In this document: piece by piece, positions 8,024-17,756 of the stretch | Numbering within the stretch: the stretch's first letter is position 1 | Layout: the number at the start of each line of letters is the position of its first letter | DNA from: Pusillimonas noertemannii | GTDB lineage: Bacteria; Pseudomonadota; Gammaproteobacteria; Burkholderiales; Burkholderiaceae_B | DNA length: 62,969 nt | Direction of reading: 5' to 3' | Assembly (NCBI RefSeq): GCF_003096595.1 | Contig: NZ_QEKO01000002.1 | Span: forward strand, 1-62,969 | Translations under genes and position numbers: made by a program | The notes under the pieces: generated by a model | Databases searched by the model: none | Seen by the model: the letters and a program-made list of their open reading frames with translations, nothing else | What the model was told of the DNA's origin: nothing

Positions 8024-9529
8024 ATGGAACTCTTTGAACACTTGATGTTGGGATTTTCGGTGGCCCTGACCCTGGAAAACCTGGTTTACTGCCTGCTGGG
8101 CTGCCTGCTGGGCACCCTCATCGGCGTGCTGCCCGGCATCGGGCCCCTGCCCACCATCGCCATGCTCTTGCCCATTACCTATGTGCTGCCCCCGGTGGCG
8201 GGGCTAATCATGCTGGCCGGCATCTACTACGGCGCCCAATATGGCGGCTCTACCACCGCCATCCTGGTCGCCCTGCCGGGCGAAACCTCTTCTGTGGTCA
8301 CTGTGCTGGACGGGCACCAGATGGCCCGCAAGGGCCGCGCCGGCGCCGCCCTGTCCATTGCCGCACTGGGGTCGTTCTTCGCCGGCTGCGTGGCCACGAT
8401 TGTACTGGCGGGCTTTGCGCCCCCGCTTGCCGAGATTGCCTTCAAGTTCGGGGCGGCCGAGTATTTCTCGCTGATGGTGCTGGGGCTGATCGGCGCCGTG
8501 GTGCTTGCCTCGGGCTCCCTGCCCAAGGCCATTTGCATGATTCTGCTCGGCCTGCTGCTGGGCATGATAGGCACCGACGTGAACTCCGGCGTGGCCCGTT
8601 TCGACCTGGGCATACCCGAACTGCAGGACGGCATTGATTTCGCCGTAGTGGCCATGGGCGTGTTCGGGCTGGCCGAAATCCTCGCCAATCTCGAACTCAA
8701 GGACAAGCGCACCGAGATCACCAGCAAGGTGGGCACGCTGTATCCCAATAAGCAAGAATTCAAAGAGGCCTGGCCCGCCTCTGTGCGCGGCACGGCCATG
8801 GGCGCGGCTCTGGGCGTGCTGCCGGGCGGCGGTGCCATACTGTCTTCGTTCGCCTCGTACACGCTCGAAAAAAAGCTTTCCAGCTCGCCCGAACGCTTCG
8901 GACAAGGCCACCCGGCCGGCCTGGCGGGCCCCGAATCAGCCAACAACGCGGCAGCCCAGACCTCGTTCATACCCTTGCTGACCCTGGGCATACCCGGCAA
9001 CGCCGTGACCGCCTTGATGCTGGGCGCCATGACCATTCACAACATCCAGCCGGGGCCGCGCGTAATGACCTCTCATCCTGATCTGTTCTGGGGGCTGATC
9101 GTATCGATGTGGATAGGCAACCTGATGCTGGTCGTGCTCAACCTGCCGCTGGTGGGAATATGGATCAAGCTGCTGAAAGTGCCCTACCGCATCCTGTTCC
9201 CCGCAATACTGGTGTTTTGCACCATCGGCGTCTACTCGCTCAATTACAACACCTTCGACATCTGGATGCTGGCCGTCTTCGGCCTGGTGGGCTATGTCTG
9301 GATGAAGCTGCGCTGCGAGGGCGCCCCGCTGCTTCTGGGCCTGGTGCTGGGCCCCATGATGGAAGAGAATTTCCGGCGCGCGCTATTGCTTTCGCGCGGC
9401 GAATACACCACCTTTATCACCCGTCCGTTGTCGCTCACGCTGCTGCTGCTGGCTTTGGCATTGGTTATTATCGTGGCTTTGCCGGTCATCCGTAAGAAAC
9501 GCGAGGAAACCTTCGCCGAAAACGACTGA
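8024..9529 (+). CDS. tctA: Tripartite tricarboxylate transporter permease TctA
   Basis: The large membrane subunit of a TTT importer, 501 residues with about eleven or twelve hydrophobic spans. Characteristic stretches are GVLPGIGPLPTIAMLLP near the N-terminus, YGGSTTAILVALPGETSSVV around 70-90 and FIPLLTLGIPGNAVTALML around 315-335, all features of the family's repeated halves. It probably uses the proton or sodium gradient to import a dicarboxylate or tricarboxylate delivered by TctC. It is followed after 25 bases by a beta-hydroxyacid dehydrogenase gene, which hints that the substrate may be a hydroxy acid, but this is inference. Confidence 0.93.
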   Translation: MELFEHLMLGFSVALTLENLVYCLLGCLLGTLIGVLPGIGPLPTIAMLLPITYVLPPVAGLIMLAGIYYGAQYGGSTTAILVALPGETSSVVTVLDGHQMARKGRAGAALSIAALGSFFAGCVATIVLAGFAPPLAEIAFKFGAAEYFSLMVLGLIGAVVLASGSLPKAICMILLGLLLGMIGTDVNSGVARFDLGIPELQDGIDFAVVAMGVFGLAEILANLELKDKRTEITSKVGTLYPNKQEFKEAWPASVRGTAMGAALGVLPGGGAILSSFASYTLEKKLSSSPERFGQGHPAGLAGPESANNAAAQTSFIPLLTLGIPGNAVTALMLGAMTIHNIQPGPRVMTSHPDLFWGLIVSMWIGNLMLVVLNLPLVGIWIKLLKVPYRILFPAILVFCTIGVYSLNYNTFDIWMLAVFGLVGYVWMKLRCEGAPLLLGLVLGPMMEENFRRALLLSRGEYTTFITRPLSLTLLLLALALVIIVALPVIRKKREETFAEND

Positions 9530-9554
9530 TGCCGCATTGAAACAGGAGCAAGCC

Positions 9555-10469
9555 ATGACGTCGATAGCCGTAAAGCAGTACATGCACGCCGAACCTCAAG
9601 ACGTCGCCTTTCTGGGCCTGGGGGTGATGGGCTATCCGATGGCCGGCCACCTGGCCCGCGCCGGGCATCGCGTAACGGTCTACAACCGCAGCGAATCCAA
9701 GGCGAAGCAGTGGGTGGATGAATTCGGCGGCCGCCGGGCCGCCACGCCCGCCGAGGCCGCGCGCGGCGCGGGCATGGTGCTGTGCTGCGTGGGCAACGAC
9801 GATGATCTGCGCAGCGTCGTCCTGGGACCGGACGGCGCCCTGGCGGGCATGGCGCGGGGCAGCCTGTTCATCGATCACACCACGGCCTCGGCACAGGTGG
9901 CGCGCGAACTCAATCAATTGGCGGGCGAACGCGGCGTCGGCTTCATCGACGCCCCCGTGTCGGGCGGCCAGGCCGGCGCGCAAAATGGTGTTCTTACCAT
10001 CATGTGCGGCGGCGACGCCGATGCCTTCGAGCAGGCCCGGCCCGTGCTGCACTGTTTCGCGCAGGCCGTCACCCTGCTGGGCGGGACGGGTTCGGGGCAA
10101 TTGTGCAAGATGGTCAACCAGATCTGCGTCGCGGGCGTGGTGCAGGGCCTGGCCGAAGCCATTGCATTTGGCCAGGCCGCCGGCCTTGACATGAACGAGG
10201 TCGTCAAGGTGATCGGCAAGGGGGCCGCGCAAAGCTGGCAGCTCGACAACCGCGGGGCGACGATGATCGAGGGCAGGTTCGACTTCGGCTTTGCGGTGGA
10301 CTGGATGCGCAAGGACCTTGGGCTGGTGCTTGACGAAGCCGGCCGCAACGGCGCGCGGCTGCCCGTTACTGCACTGATCGACCAATTTTATGGCGACGTG
10401 CAGCAAATGGGCGGCAACCGCTGGGATACCTCGAGCCTGATCGCCCGCTTGCAGCAGAAAGGCAAATAG
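9555..10469 (+). CDS. NAD(P)-dependent beta-hydroxyacid dehydrogenase (3-hydroxyisobutyrate dehydrogenase family)
   Basis: An oxidoreductase of the 6-phosphogluconate/3-hydroxyisobutyrate dehydrogenase family, 304 residues. The N-terminal Rossmann motif is FLGLGVMGYPMAGHL. The substrate-binding DAPVSGGQAGAQNG follows around residue 125. The catalytic lysine is expected in GSGQLCKMVNQ near 180, and the helical C-terminal domain is complete. The start at 9555 has AGGAG 7 bases upstream; a TTG further up is less likely. Family members act on tartronate semialdehyde, 3-hydroxyisobutyrate, glyoxylate or succinic semialdehyde, and the exact substrate is not readable. It is cotranscribed with tctBA. 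Confidence 0.85.
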   Translation: MTSIAVKQYMHAEPQDVAFLGLGVMGYPMAGHLARAGHRVTVYNRSESKAKQWVDEFGGRRAATPAEAARGAGMVLCCVGNDDDLRSVVLGPDGALAGMARGSLFIDHTTASAQVARELNQLAGERGVGFIDAPVSGGQAGAQNGVLTIMCGGDADAFEQARPVLHCFAQAVTLLGGTGSGQLCKMVNQICVAGVVQGLAEAIAFGQAAGLDMNEVVKVIGKGAAQSWQLDNRGATMIEGRFDFGFAVDWMRKDLGLVLDEAGRNGARLPVTALIDQFYGDVQQMGGNRWDTSSLIARLQQKGK

Positions 10470-10480
10470 GCCTGCGGCGT

Positions 10481-11125
10481 TCAGCTTGCCGGGCGGGCCC
10501 TTCGCTGCACCGGCATGGCTTCGCGGGTATCGCCGCCCACGGCGAAGCGCTCGGCCTGGGGCCGCGCAAGCTGCTTGGCTTCAGCCTGCGCTTTTTCGGG
10601 CCCGTTGCGCTGCGTGTGTCCGCGTTGGCGCAGATAGCGGGTTTCGTGGCTGCGCCGGAAAAGAATGCCGGCCAGTTCGTTGAGCGCCTGGGTGTAGACG
10701 TCGCGCTTGAACTCGATGACGGCGTCGAGCGGAACCCAGTAGTGGCTCCAGCGCCAGGCATCGAATTCGGGATGGCGGGTCGCGCGCAAGCTGACGTCGG
10801 AATCGCGCCCTATCATGCGAAGCAGGAACCAGATCTGCTTCTGTCCTTTGTATATGCCGCGAGAATCGCGCCGGATGAAACCGCTCGGCACGTTGTAACG
10901 CAGCCAATCCCGTGTACGTCCCAGTATGCGCACATGCTCGGGCAACAGGCCCACTTCTTCGTGGAGCTCGCGGTACATGGCCTGCACCGGGCTTTCGCCG
11001 TACTTGATGCCACCTTGGGGAAACTGCCACGCGTGCTCGCGGATGCGCTTGCCCCAGAACACCTCGTTTTTGTTGTTTACGAGGATAATGCCGACATTGG
11101 GACGGTAGCCTTCACGGTCTAGCAT
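10481..11125 (-). CDS. rppH: RNA pyrophosphohydrolase
   Basis: Removes pyrophosphate from the 5' end of mRNAs, which opens them to RNase E. The Nudix box [20 protein letters not shown] is at about 36-55. The family marker WQFPQGGI precedes it, and the C-terminal [10 protein letters not shown] is present. The 214-residue product is some 40-50 residues longer than enterobacterial RppH because of a basic, proline/alanine/arginine-rich tail, as seen in other betaproteobacteria. ATG 11125 is chosen because [13 protein letters not shown] matches the family start. It is divergent from proS, the conserved arrangement in this group. Confidence 0.92.
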   Translation of the reverse strand: MLDREGYRPNVGIILVNNKNEVFWGKRIREHAWQFPQGGIKYGESPVQAMYRELHEEVGLLPEHVRILGRTRDWLRYNVPSGFIRRDSRGIYKGQKQIWFLLRMIGRDSDVSLRATRHPEFDAWRWSHYWVPLDAVIEFKRDVYTQALNELAGILFRRSHETRYLRQRGHTQRNGPEKAQAEAKQLARPQAERFAVGGDTREAMPVQRRARPAS

Positions 11126-11188
11126 AGGCCACCCCAATAGATTTAATACAATTACTCCCGATTATACGTATCTGCAGAGATCCACACC

Positions 11189-12925
11189 ATGCGCGCATCC
11201 AATTATCACATCAACACCCTCAAGGAAGCCCCTTCCGAGGCCGAGGTCGCCAGTCATCAGCTGATGACGCGGGCCGGCATGATCCGCAAGGTGGCCGGAG
11301 GCATTTATACCTATATGCCGATGGGGTTGAAGGTGCTGCGCAAGATCGAAAACATCGTGCGCCAGGAGATGGATGCAGCAGGCGCCATCGAGCTGCTGAT
11401 GCCCGTCGTGCAGCCGGCTGAACTCTGGATGGAATCCGGCCGCTGGGAGCAATACGGCCCCGAGTTGCTGCGCATCAAAGACAGGCATGGCCGCGACTTC
11501 GTGCTGCAGCCCACCTCCGAAGAAGTCATTACCGACATCGTGCGCAATGAAATACACAGCTGGCGCCAGCTGCCGCGCAATTTCTATCACATCCAGACAA
11601 AGTTCCGCGACGAGCGCCGGCCGCGCTTCGGCCTGATGCGCGGGCGCGAGTTCACCATGAAGGACGCCTATTCCTTCGACCGCGACGAAGCCAGCGCCCA
11701 GAGCAGCTACGACGCCATGTATGACGCCTACACGCGCATCTTCCAGCGCCTGGGCCTCGAGTTTCGCGCCGTGGCGGCCGATACGGGCTCGATCGGCGGA
11801 TCTCGCAGCCATGAGTTCCAGGTTATCGCCGACACCGGCGAAGACCTCATCGTCTATAACCCCGACACGCAATACGCAGCCAATATCGAGCTGGCCGATG
11901 CACCCGGCCTCATCCAGCACCGCGCCGAGGCCACCCAGCCACTGCAAAAAACAGCCACGCCCAATGCGTCCAAATGCGAGCTCGTGGCCGAACTGCTCGG
12001 CGTGCCGCTCGACCGCACGGTCAAGTCCATCGTGCTGGCCGCCGACGACCCGGACGCGCCCGGCCAAAGCCGCATCTGGCTGCTGCTGGTACGTGGCGAC
12101 CACGAACTCAACGAGGTCAAGGTCGGCAAGCTTCCCGGACTGGAACAGGGCTATCGCCTTGCCACCGAAGACGAAATCAAGTCGGCCTTCGGCTGCCCGC
12201 CGGGCTACCTGGGGCCCGTACAGACGGCACGGCCGGTACAGATCGTCGCCGATCGCACCGTGGCCAACATGAGCGACTTCATCTGCGGCGCCAATGACGA
12301 AGGCTTCCACCTTACCGGCGTCAACTGGGGCCGCGACCTGCCCGAGCCCGCCGTGGCCGATCTGCGCAACGTGGTCGCCGGCGACCCGGACCCGCAGGGC
12401 GGGCGCCTTGCCATACAACGAGGCATCGAGGTGGGCCACATCTTCTTCCTGGGCGACAAATACTCCAAGGCGCTGAACGCCACCTATCTCGACACCGATG
12501 GCAAGCCCGCCGTGCTGCAAATGGGCTGCTACGGCATCGGCATCAGCCGCATATCGGCCGCGGCCATTGAACAGAATCACGACGACAAGGGCATTGTGTG
12601 GCCGCGCGCCATTGCTCCTTTCGAGGTTGTGGTCTGCCCCATGGGCTGGAGCAAAAGTGAAACAGTGCGCAACGCGGCCGAAACGCTCTATGAACAGCTG
12701 CGGCAAGAAGGCGTGGACGTAATTCTGGATGACCGCGACGCCAGGCCCGGCGTCATGTTTGCCGACTGGGAGCTCATCGGCGTGCCCCTGCGCGTCACGG
12801 TCGGAGAACGGGGCCTGAACGAGGGAATTGTGGAACTCCAGCAACGCAGCACGGGTCAGACAGAAAAAATACCTGCCGACAGCGCCCTTTCCCAGGTGCT
12901 GGAGCGATTAAAATCGCTGGCATGA
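11189..12925 (+). CDS. proS: Proline--tRNA ligase
   Basis: Charges tRNA-Pro with proline. At 578 residues it is the bacterial (class IIa, insertion-bearing) type. The N-terminal catalytic part has motif 2 around [16 protein letters not shown] (about 140-155). An editing INS domain of about 170 residues hydrolyses Ala-tRNA-Pro. Motif 3 is [10 protein letters not shown] (about 448), and a C-terminal anticodon-binding domain ends the protein. It is divergent from rppH. A GC-rich hairpin without a T-run lies between it and ybgC (12966-12985). Confidence 0.96.
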   Translation: MRASNYHINTLKEAPSEAEVASHQLMTRAGMIRKVAGGIYTYMPMGLKVLRKIENIVRQEMDAAGAIELLMPVVQPAELWMESGRWEQYGPELLRIKDRHGRDFVLQPTSEEVITDIVRNEIHSWRQLPRNFYHIQTKFRDERRPRFGLMRGREFTMKDAYSFDRDEASAQSSYDAMYDAYTRIFQRLGLEFRAVAADTGSIGGSRSHEFQVIADTGEDLIVYNPDTQYAANIELADAPGLIQHRAEATQPLQKTATPNASKCELVAELLGVPLDRTVKSIVLAADDPDAPGQSRIWLLLVRGDHELNEVKVGKLPGLEQGYRLATEDEIKSAFGCPPGYLGPVQTARPVQIVADRTVANMSDFICGANDEGFHLTGVNWGRDLPEPAVADLRNVVAGDPDPQGGRLAIQRGIEVGHIFFLGDKYSKALNATYLDTDGKPAVLQMGCYGIGISRISAAAIEQNHDDKGIVWPRAIAPFEVVVCPMGWSKSETVRNAAETLYEQLRQEGVDVILDDRDARPGVMFADWELIGVPLRVTVGERGLNEGIVELQQRSTGQTEKIPADSALSQVLERLKSLA

Positions 12926-13008
12926 TTCAACTCGCTCCGGCTCCATGATTCGACATACCGCAGCCGGCCGGCCATAAAGCCGGCCCTGTCACACTGCCTA
13001 ACGAACCC

Positions 13009-13434
13009 ATGTCAACAGAAACACCAGGTTCCTTGTCCACGCTGGATATTCGCGTATATTACGAAGACACCGACGCCGCCGGCGTCGTGTTCTATGCCAA
13101 CTATCTCAAGTTTTTCGAAAGGGGCCGAACCGAGTGGCTGCGTCGCCTGGGTGTGAATCAAAGCGAACTTGCCGCGCGCGACCAGCGCATGTTCGTGGTT
13201 AAAAGCGCGCAACTGCAATACATCAGGCCCGCCCGCTTCGACGACCTGGTCACCATCCAAAGCCGCATTACCCGGCTTGGCCGGGCCTCGATCGATTTCG
13301 CCCAGGTTGCAACGACACGTGGAACGACCCTGTGCGAAAGCACAGTGGAAGTCTGCTGCGTGGACACGCTCACTTTCCGGCCGGCGGGTCTTCCCGCATC
13401 CCTCAGAACCCTACTGCAAAAGGTCCAGGACTAA
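13009..13434 (+). CDS. ybgC: Tol-Pal-associated acyl-CoA thioesterase YbgC
   Basis: A 141-residue hot-dog-fold thioesterase. The signature YYEDTDAAGVVFYANYLKFF lies at 19-38, where the conserved Asp and the VVFYANY helix form the active site. It is the first gene of the tol-pal cluster, as in Escherichia coli, and the tolQ ATG starts 2 bases after its stop. YbgC acts on short- to medium-chain acyl-CoA or acyl-ACP, and its connection to Tol-Pal is still debated. The identity is secure from motif and position. Confidence 0.92.
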   Translation: MSTETPGSLSTLDIRVYYEDTDAAGVVFYANYLKFFERGRTEWLRRLGVNQSELAARDQRMFVVKSAQLQYIRPARFDDLVTIQSRITRLGRASIDFAQVATTRGTTLCESTVEVCCVDTLTFRPAGLPASLRTLLQKVQD

Positions 13435-13436
13435 CC

Positions 13437-14117
13437 ATGCAAGCCCCCACCAGCGATATCTCGCTGCTCTCCTTACTGATGGACGCCAGCTTCCCCGTAC
13501 AGCTGGTGATGCTGATTCTGGTGGCCATCTCCGTTCTTTCATGGACATACATCTTCGCCAAGCGCGCAGCGCTCAGGCGCGCCCAGACCCAGACCCGCCG
13601 TTTTGAAGACGACTTCTGGGCCGGCGGCGACCTGACCGTGCTGCAGCAGTCCATTGCGGGGCGCCGCGCCGAGCACGGCGCCCTGGCCCGTATCTTCGAC
13701 GCGGGCATGACCGAGTTCCTGAAGGCGCGCCGCAGCGCGACCGGCTCGGGCGAAGCCATGCTCGACGGCCCCCGCCGTGCCATGCGGGCCACTTATCAGC
13801 GCGAAATGGACAGCCTTGAATCCCATCTGAACTTCCTTGCCTCGGCGGGTTCGGTCAGCCCCTATATCGGCCTGTTGGGAACGGTGTGGGGAATCATGCA
13901 CGCTTTCATCGGTCTATCCAGCATGCAGCAGGCCACGCTGGCCGCCGTGGCGCCCGGCATCGCCGAGGCGCTCATCGCAACGGCCATCGGCCTGTTTGCC
14001 GCCATTCCGGCCGTGGTAGCCTACAACCGCTACACGAACGAAATCGACCGGCTGTCCATCCGCTTCGACAGCTTCATCGATGAATTCCTGAACATCTTGC
14101 AACGCCAGGTACGCTGA
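13437..14117 (+). CDS. tolQ: Tol-Pal system protein TolQ
   Basis: Inner-membrane stator subunit of the proton-driven Tol-Pal machine that pulls the outer membrane inward during division. It has 226 residues and three membrane segments (about 20-40, 140-160 and 175-198). The conserved YIGLLGTVWGIMHAF lies in the second span and the EALIATAIGLFAAIPAVVAYN segment in the third. The start follows ybgC by 2 bases; the frame is open further upstream inside ybgC but without family sequence. Its stop overlaps the tolR start as TGATG. Confidence 0.96.
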   Translation: MQAPTSDISLLSLLMDASFPVQLVMLILVAISVLSWTYIFAKRAALRRAQTQTRRFEDDFWAGGDLTVLQQSIAGRRAEHGALARIFDAGMTEFLKARRSATGSGEAMLDGPRRAMRATYQREMDSLESHLNFLASAGSVSPYIGLLGTVWGIMHAFIGLSSMQQATLAAVAPGIAEALIATAIGLFAAIPAVVAYNRYTNEIDRLSIRFDSFIDEFLNILQRQVR

Positions 14118-14566
14118 TGCCCTCCATACGTGGATCTTCCCGCCGCTCCGGCCGCCGCCTGCAAAACGAGATCAACGTCGTTCCCTATATCGACGTCATG
14201 CTGGTGCTGCTGGTCATTTTCATGGTCACCGCGCCCATGATCACGCCAGGGCTCATCGATCTGCCCACGGTCGGCCAGGCCAGCGAGGTTCCTGTCGAAC
14301 CCGTCGAAGTCCAGATCGAAGAAGACGGCTCGATGTCCGTGCGTACACGGCGCGCCGGCGAAGAGTTCCAGAAAATCGCACCCGAGCAGCTCGTCGGCGA
14401 AATCCAGTCCCGCATCACGCCTGAGACGCCGGTGGTGCTTGCCGCCGATGGCAAGGTTCCCTACGAGACAGTCATGAAGGCCATGGACCAACTGCGCTCC
14501 AACGGCATTACGCGGCTGGGCCTGCTGGTGGATCAAAGCGCCGCCCCCGACGACCAAAAACGATGA
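14117..14566 (+). CDS. tolR: Tol-Pal system protein TolR
   Basis: ExbD/TolR-family proton-channel partner of TolQ. It has 149 residues and one N-terminal membrane segment (about 20-40, NVVPYIDVMLVLLVIFMVT) carrying the conserved protonatable Asp26, then a periplasmic domain that binds peptidoglycan. It is translationally coupled to both neighbours: it shares TGATG with tolQ and ATGA with tolA. Confidence 0.95.
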   Translation: MPSIRGSSRRSGRRLQNEINVVPYIDVMLVLLVIFMVTAPMITPGLIDLPTVGQASEVPVEPVEVQIEEDGSMSVRTRRAGEEFQKIAPEQLVGEIQSRITPETPVVLAADGKVPYETVMKAMDQLRSNGITRLGLLVDQSAAPDDQKR

Positions 14567-15789
14567 CCCAGCCCTTCCGTCCGAAGCCCGGGGCCGGTTC
14601 AGGGAAACCCTCCCATCGCTCGGCCCAGCAAGCCGCACGCACGCCCGAACAAGAAGACGAGCGTCGCGGGCTGGCTTATGCGCTGGCAGCGCACGCGGCG
14701 ATCGCGGCCGTCATGCTGGTCGGTTTCCTCACGGCCTCGCCCAGCAATCCCAACCCGGTGCAGATCGAGCTCTGGGCCGACGGCAATACGCTGGCCGCCG
14801 CCGAACCCGAAACAGAGCCCGACAGCGTAGAGCAGCCTGAACCGCAGGCGGAACAGCCTGCCGAGCCCGAGCCCCAACCTGCCCCGCAGCCGGAGCCCGA
14901 ACCAGAACCTCAGCCAGAGCCTGAACCCGCGCCGCAGGCCGAACCTCCCCCTCCGCCCGAGGTCGACCCGGATATTGCCCTCGAGAAGGCCCGCGAAGAG
15001 AAAAAGAAACGCGAAGAGGAAGAGCGCCGGCTGGCCGAACAGAAGGCGGCCGAAGAAAAAGCGGCCGCCGAGAAGGCTGCTGCCGAGAAGGCCGCGGCTG
15101 AAAAGGCAGCGGCAGAGAAAGCCGCAGCCGAGAAAAAGGCCGCTGAAAAGAAAGCCGCCGAAGAAAAGGCCGCCGCAGAGAAAAAAGCCGCCGAGGAAAA
15201 AGCCGCAGCCGAAAAGGCGGCGGCTGAGAAAGCTGCCGCAGAAAAAGCAGCGGCCGAGAAAAAGGCCGCTGAGAAGAAAGCCGCGGAAGAGAAGGCCGCC
15301 GCAGAAAAAGCGGCTGCCGAGAAAGCCGAAGCCGAAAAGAAAGCCGCCGCGGAAAAAGCGGCCGCCGCCAAGAAAGCCGCCGCCGAGAAAAAAGCCAAGG
15401 AAGAACAGGCCAAGCGTGACGCCATACGCGCGGCAATGCGGGGCGACGCCCTGGGCGCCTCGGGCATTGCCGGCGGCACCGCCGACCGCAATCAGTCGGG
15501 CGGCGGAGGCACCGACTCGGGCTACGCCGCCCTGGTGCGCAAGTGCATTCGGGATGGCGTCGTCTACCCCACCCCGCCCCGCAGCGGCTCGAACCCGACA
15601 GTACAATATAGGGCCAATCTGGACAGCAGTGGACATGTGACCGGAGTCCGCATATTGCGCTCTTCCGGCATACCCGCGTTTGACCGGGCCGTCGAGTCGG
15701 GTATACGGGGCTGCAATCCCTTCCCCAAACCGCCAACGGGCAAGTATCCTTCGTATGTCGACGGAAACTACCTGATGTATGACCAATAG
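14563..15789 (+). CDS. tolA: Tol-Pal system protein TolA
   Basis: Links the TolQR motor to TolB and Pal across the periplasm. Of 408 residues, 36-58 form the single membrane anchor. About 80-125 is a proline/glutamate-rich stretch built from PEPQPEPEP-like units. About 138-290 is the long helical stalk, dominated by AAEKA/AAEKKAAEKK repeats, and about 305-408 is the compact C-terminal domain that contacts TolB and Pal. The stalk is encoded by imperfect repeats, which makes it prone to length change between strains. The start overlaps tolR by four bases. Confidence 0.95.
   Translation: MTQPFRPKPGAGSGKPSHRSAQQAARTPEQEDERRGLAYALAAHAAIAAVMLVGFLTASPSNPNPVQIELWADGNTLAAAEPETEPDSVEQPEPQAEQPAEPEPQPAPQPEPEPEPQPEPEPAPQAEPPPPPEVDPDIALEKAREEKKKREEEERRLAEQKAAEEKAAAEKAAAEKAAAEKAAAEKAAAEKKAAEKKAAEEKAAAEKKAAEEKAAAEKAAAEKAAAEKAAAEKKAAEKKAAEEKAAAEKAAAEKAEAEKKAAAEKAAAAKKAAAEKKAKEEQAKRDAIRAAMRGDALGASGIAGGTADRNQSGGGGTDSGYAALVRKCIRDGVVYPTPPRSGSNPTVQYRANLDSSGHVTGVRILRSSGIPAFDRAVESGIRGCNPFPKPPTGKYPSYVDGNYLMYDQ
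15046..15405 (+). repeat. Imperfect Lys-Ala-Glu codon repeats in tolA
   Basis: About 360 bases of degenerate 9- to 15-bp units encoding AAEK, AAEKK and AEEK steps of the TolA stalk. Synonymous codons vary from unit to unit, so the repeat is stronger in protein than in DNA. The opposite strand also stays open across it, producing misleading long reading frames. Confidence 0.8.
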
Positions 15790-15802
15790 GAGATAAGCCG
15801 AC

Positions 15803-17113
15803 ATGACCACCGTCATTCCCGCCCCCACCGCCATGCATCGCACATGGCAAGCATGCCTGTTCGGCCTGCTGATGCTCGTGCTGGGCATGTTCGCCGCCGG
15901 CACCGCCAAGGCCCAGCTTCGCGTCGACATCTCCGGCGTGGGCGCCACGCAATACCCCATCGCCATCGCCGACTTTTCCGGCGACCCCAAGGGCCAGCTC
16001 ATCAGCGAGGTCATCAGGGCAGACCTTACCCGCTCGGGCCAGTTCCGCCTTATCAATGCCACCGGCACAACGCTTGACGCCGAAAGCACGGTCGACCACG
16101 AAAACTGGCACAGCCGGGGCGCCGACTACATAGCCTATGGTTCCATCACGCAGGCCGGCGGCCAGTACACGATCAGCTATCGCCTGGCCAACGTCATCCA
16201 AAAAAACCAGCTCGACGGCGTCGCCTTCAGCGGCTCCGAAAAAGAACTGCGCCGCATCGCCCACCAGATTGCCGACCGCATCTATGAAAAAATCACCGGT
16301 GTGCGCGGCGTCTTCTCGACCCGGCTCGCCTATGTCGTGCAAAAAAACAACACGCACGAGTTACAAATTGCAGACGCCGACGGCCAGAACCCGCAGGTCA
16401 TGCTGCGTTCAAAGCATTCCATCATTTCCCCGGCCTGGTCGCCCGATGGCTCCAAGCTTGCCTATGTCAGCTTTGAAACAGGCAAGCCGGTCGTGTACGT
16501 CCAGACCCTGGCCACGGGCGAACGCTTTCCCATCGCCAACTTCAAGGGCAACAACAGCGCTCCGGCCTGGTCTCCCGACGGACAGCAGCTTGCCATCACC
16601 CTGTCGCGCGACGGCATTGCGCAAATCTACACCATCAGTGCCGACGGTTCCGGGCTGCGCCGCGTAATGCGCTCGCCCCTCATCGACACCGAGCCCTTCT
16701 TCACGCCCGACGGCAGCGGCCTGGTCTTTACCAGCGACCGCAGCGGCAGCCCGCAGATCTACCGCGTTCCGGTCTCGGGCGGCAATGCAAGCCGCATCAC
16801 CTTCAACGGCAGTTACAACATTTCACCGGCCCTCTCGCCAGACGCAAAAGAACTGGTGTACGTTACACGAAGGGATGGCGCATTTCGCATCGGCCTGCAA
16901 AACATGGCCACCGGGGCCGAACAATTATTGACGGAAGGCCCCGATGACGAGTCGCCCAGTTTCGCGCCGAACGGGATGCAAATCCTCTATAGTTCCATAC
17001 AAGGCGGACGTAGCGTGCTGGCCGTAGTATCTACCGATGGCCGGGTGCGTCAGACTCTGTCGACCTTGGACGGCAAGGTACGCGAACCCACCTGGGGACC
17101 ATTTACCAACTAG
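15803..17113 (+). CDS. tolB: Tol-Pal system protein TolB
   Basis: Periplasmic six-bladed beta-propeller that shuttles between Pal and TolA. It has 436 residues with a signal peptide ending at about residue 37 (GTAKA). The N-terminal alpha/beta domain contains RADLTRSGQF. Repeated SPAWSPDGSKLAYVS-type blade motifs follow from about 205 to 430. It starts 13 bases after tolA with a good AGGAG-type site and belongs to the same operon. Confidence 0.96.
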   Translation: MTTVIPAPTAMHRTWQACLFGLLMLVLGMFAAGTAKAQLRVDISGVGATQYPIAIADFSGDPKGQLISEVIRADLTRSGQFRLINATGTTLDAESTVDHENWHSRGADYIAYGSITQAGGQYTISYRLANVIQKNQLDGVAFSGSEKELRRIAHQIADRIYEKITGVRGVFSTRLAYVVQKNNTHELQIADADGQNPQVMLRSKHSIISPAWSPDGSKLAYVSFETGKPVVYVQTLATGERFPIANFKGNNSAPAWSPDGQQLAITLSRDGIAQIYTISADGSGLRRVMRSPLIDTEPFFTPDGSGLVFTSDRSGSPQIYRVPVSGGNASRITFNGSYNISPALSPDAKELVYVTRRDGAFRIGLQNMATGAEQLLTEGPDDESPSFAPNGMQILYSSIQGGRSVLAVVSTDGRVRQTLSTLDGKVREPTWGPFTN

Positions 17114-17146
17114 TTTTTTCGTGACTCTTTTCTAAAAGGAACTCAA

Positions 17147-17647
17147 ATGAGATCGCGCATCGTAAAAAGCCTCAGCATTGCCGCATTTGCCGCCTCCCTG
17201 GCGGCTTGCAGCTCAGTGCCTCTCGACGAATCCCAGTCTGGAAGCGGCGCCGGCACGGGCGGCGGCGCGTCAACCGGCCAGATCATGGACCCCTTCAACC
17301 CGCAAAGCCCGCTGGCGCAGCAGCGCTCGGTGTACTTCGAATTCGACAGCTACGTGGTTCCTGACCAGTATCGCAACGTCGTCGAAATGCATTCGTCCTA
17401 TCTGGCCAGCAACGCCCAGCAGCGTGTCGTCATCGAAGGCAACACCGACGCCCGCGGCGGCGCCGAGTACAACCTGGCCCTGGGCCAGCGCCGCTCCGAC
17501 GCAGTCGCCCGCATGATGACCCTCATGGGCGTGCGCACCGACCAGATCGAAACCATCAGCTTCGGTAAAGAGCGTCCCCGCGCGCACGGCAACACCGAGG
17601 CCGATTTCGCTGAAAACCGGCGTGCAGATATCGTCTATCAGCGTTAA
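17147..17647 (+). CDS. pal: Peptidoglycan-associated lipoprotein Pal
   Basis: Outer-membrane lipoprotein that grips peptidoglycan and completes the Tol-Pal system. It has 166 residues with a lipoprotein signal whose lipobox LAAC places the acylated cysteine at 21. A Gly/Ser-rich linker follows, then an OmpA-like domain from about 60. The peptidoglycan-binding residues lie in NTDARGGAEYNLALGQRRSD. Processing would need Lgt, encoded at 3283-4071. A hairpin terminator lies right after its stop. Confidence 0.96.
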   Translation: MRSRIVKSLSIAAFAASLAACSSVPLDESQSGSGAGTGGGASTGQIMDPFNPQSPLAQQRSVYFEFDSYVVPDQYRNVVEMHSSYLASNAQQRVVIEGNTDARGGAEYNLALGQRRSDAVARMMTLMGVRTDQIETISFGKERPRAHGNTEADFAENRRADIVYQR

Positions 17648-17669
17648 TCTACGGTCTTGAGTCACTGCG

Positions 17670-17703
17670 ACGCCGCGGCGGCCATCCGTCGCGGCGTTTT
17701 GTT
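17670..17703 (+). terminator. Intrinsic terminator after pal
   Basis: ACGCCGCGGCG (17670-17680) pairs with CGTCGCGGCGT (17687-17697) with one G-U pair, followed by TTTTGTTT. It probably lets only part of the transcript continue into cpoB, which lies 54 bases further on. Confidence 0.75.
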
Positions 17704-17756
17704 TACTCCAATATTCTTGTCAGTCCGCCGCATTGCCGCGGCGCCGGAGCTTCCCG

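Noticed and set aside
15046-15405. Repeat array considered as a CRISPR or minisatellite
   Set aside because: Units are degenerate, in frame and encode the TolA stalk; there are no regular spacers.
14599-16357. Two long minus-strand frames opposite tolA and tolB
   Set aside because: They arise from the repetitive Lys/Ala/Glu codons of tolA, which leave the other strand free of stops.
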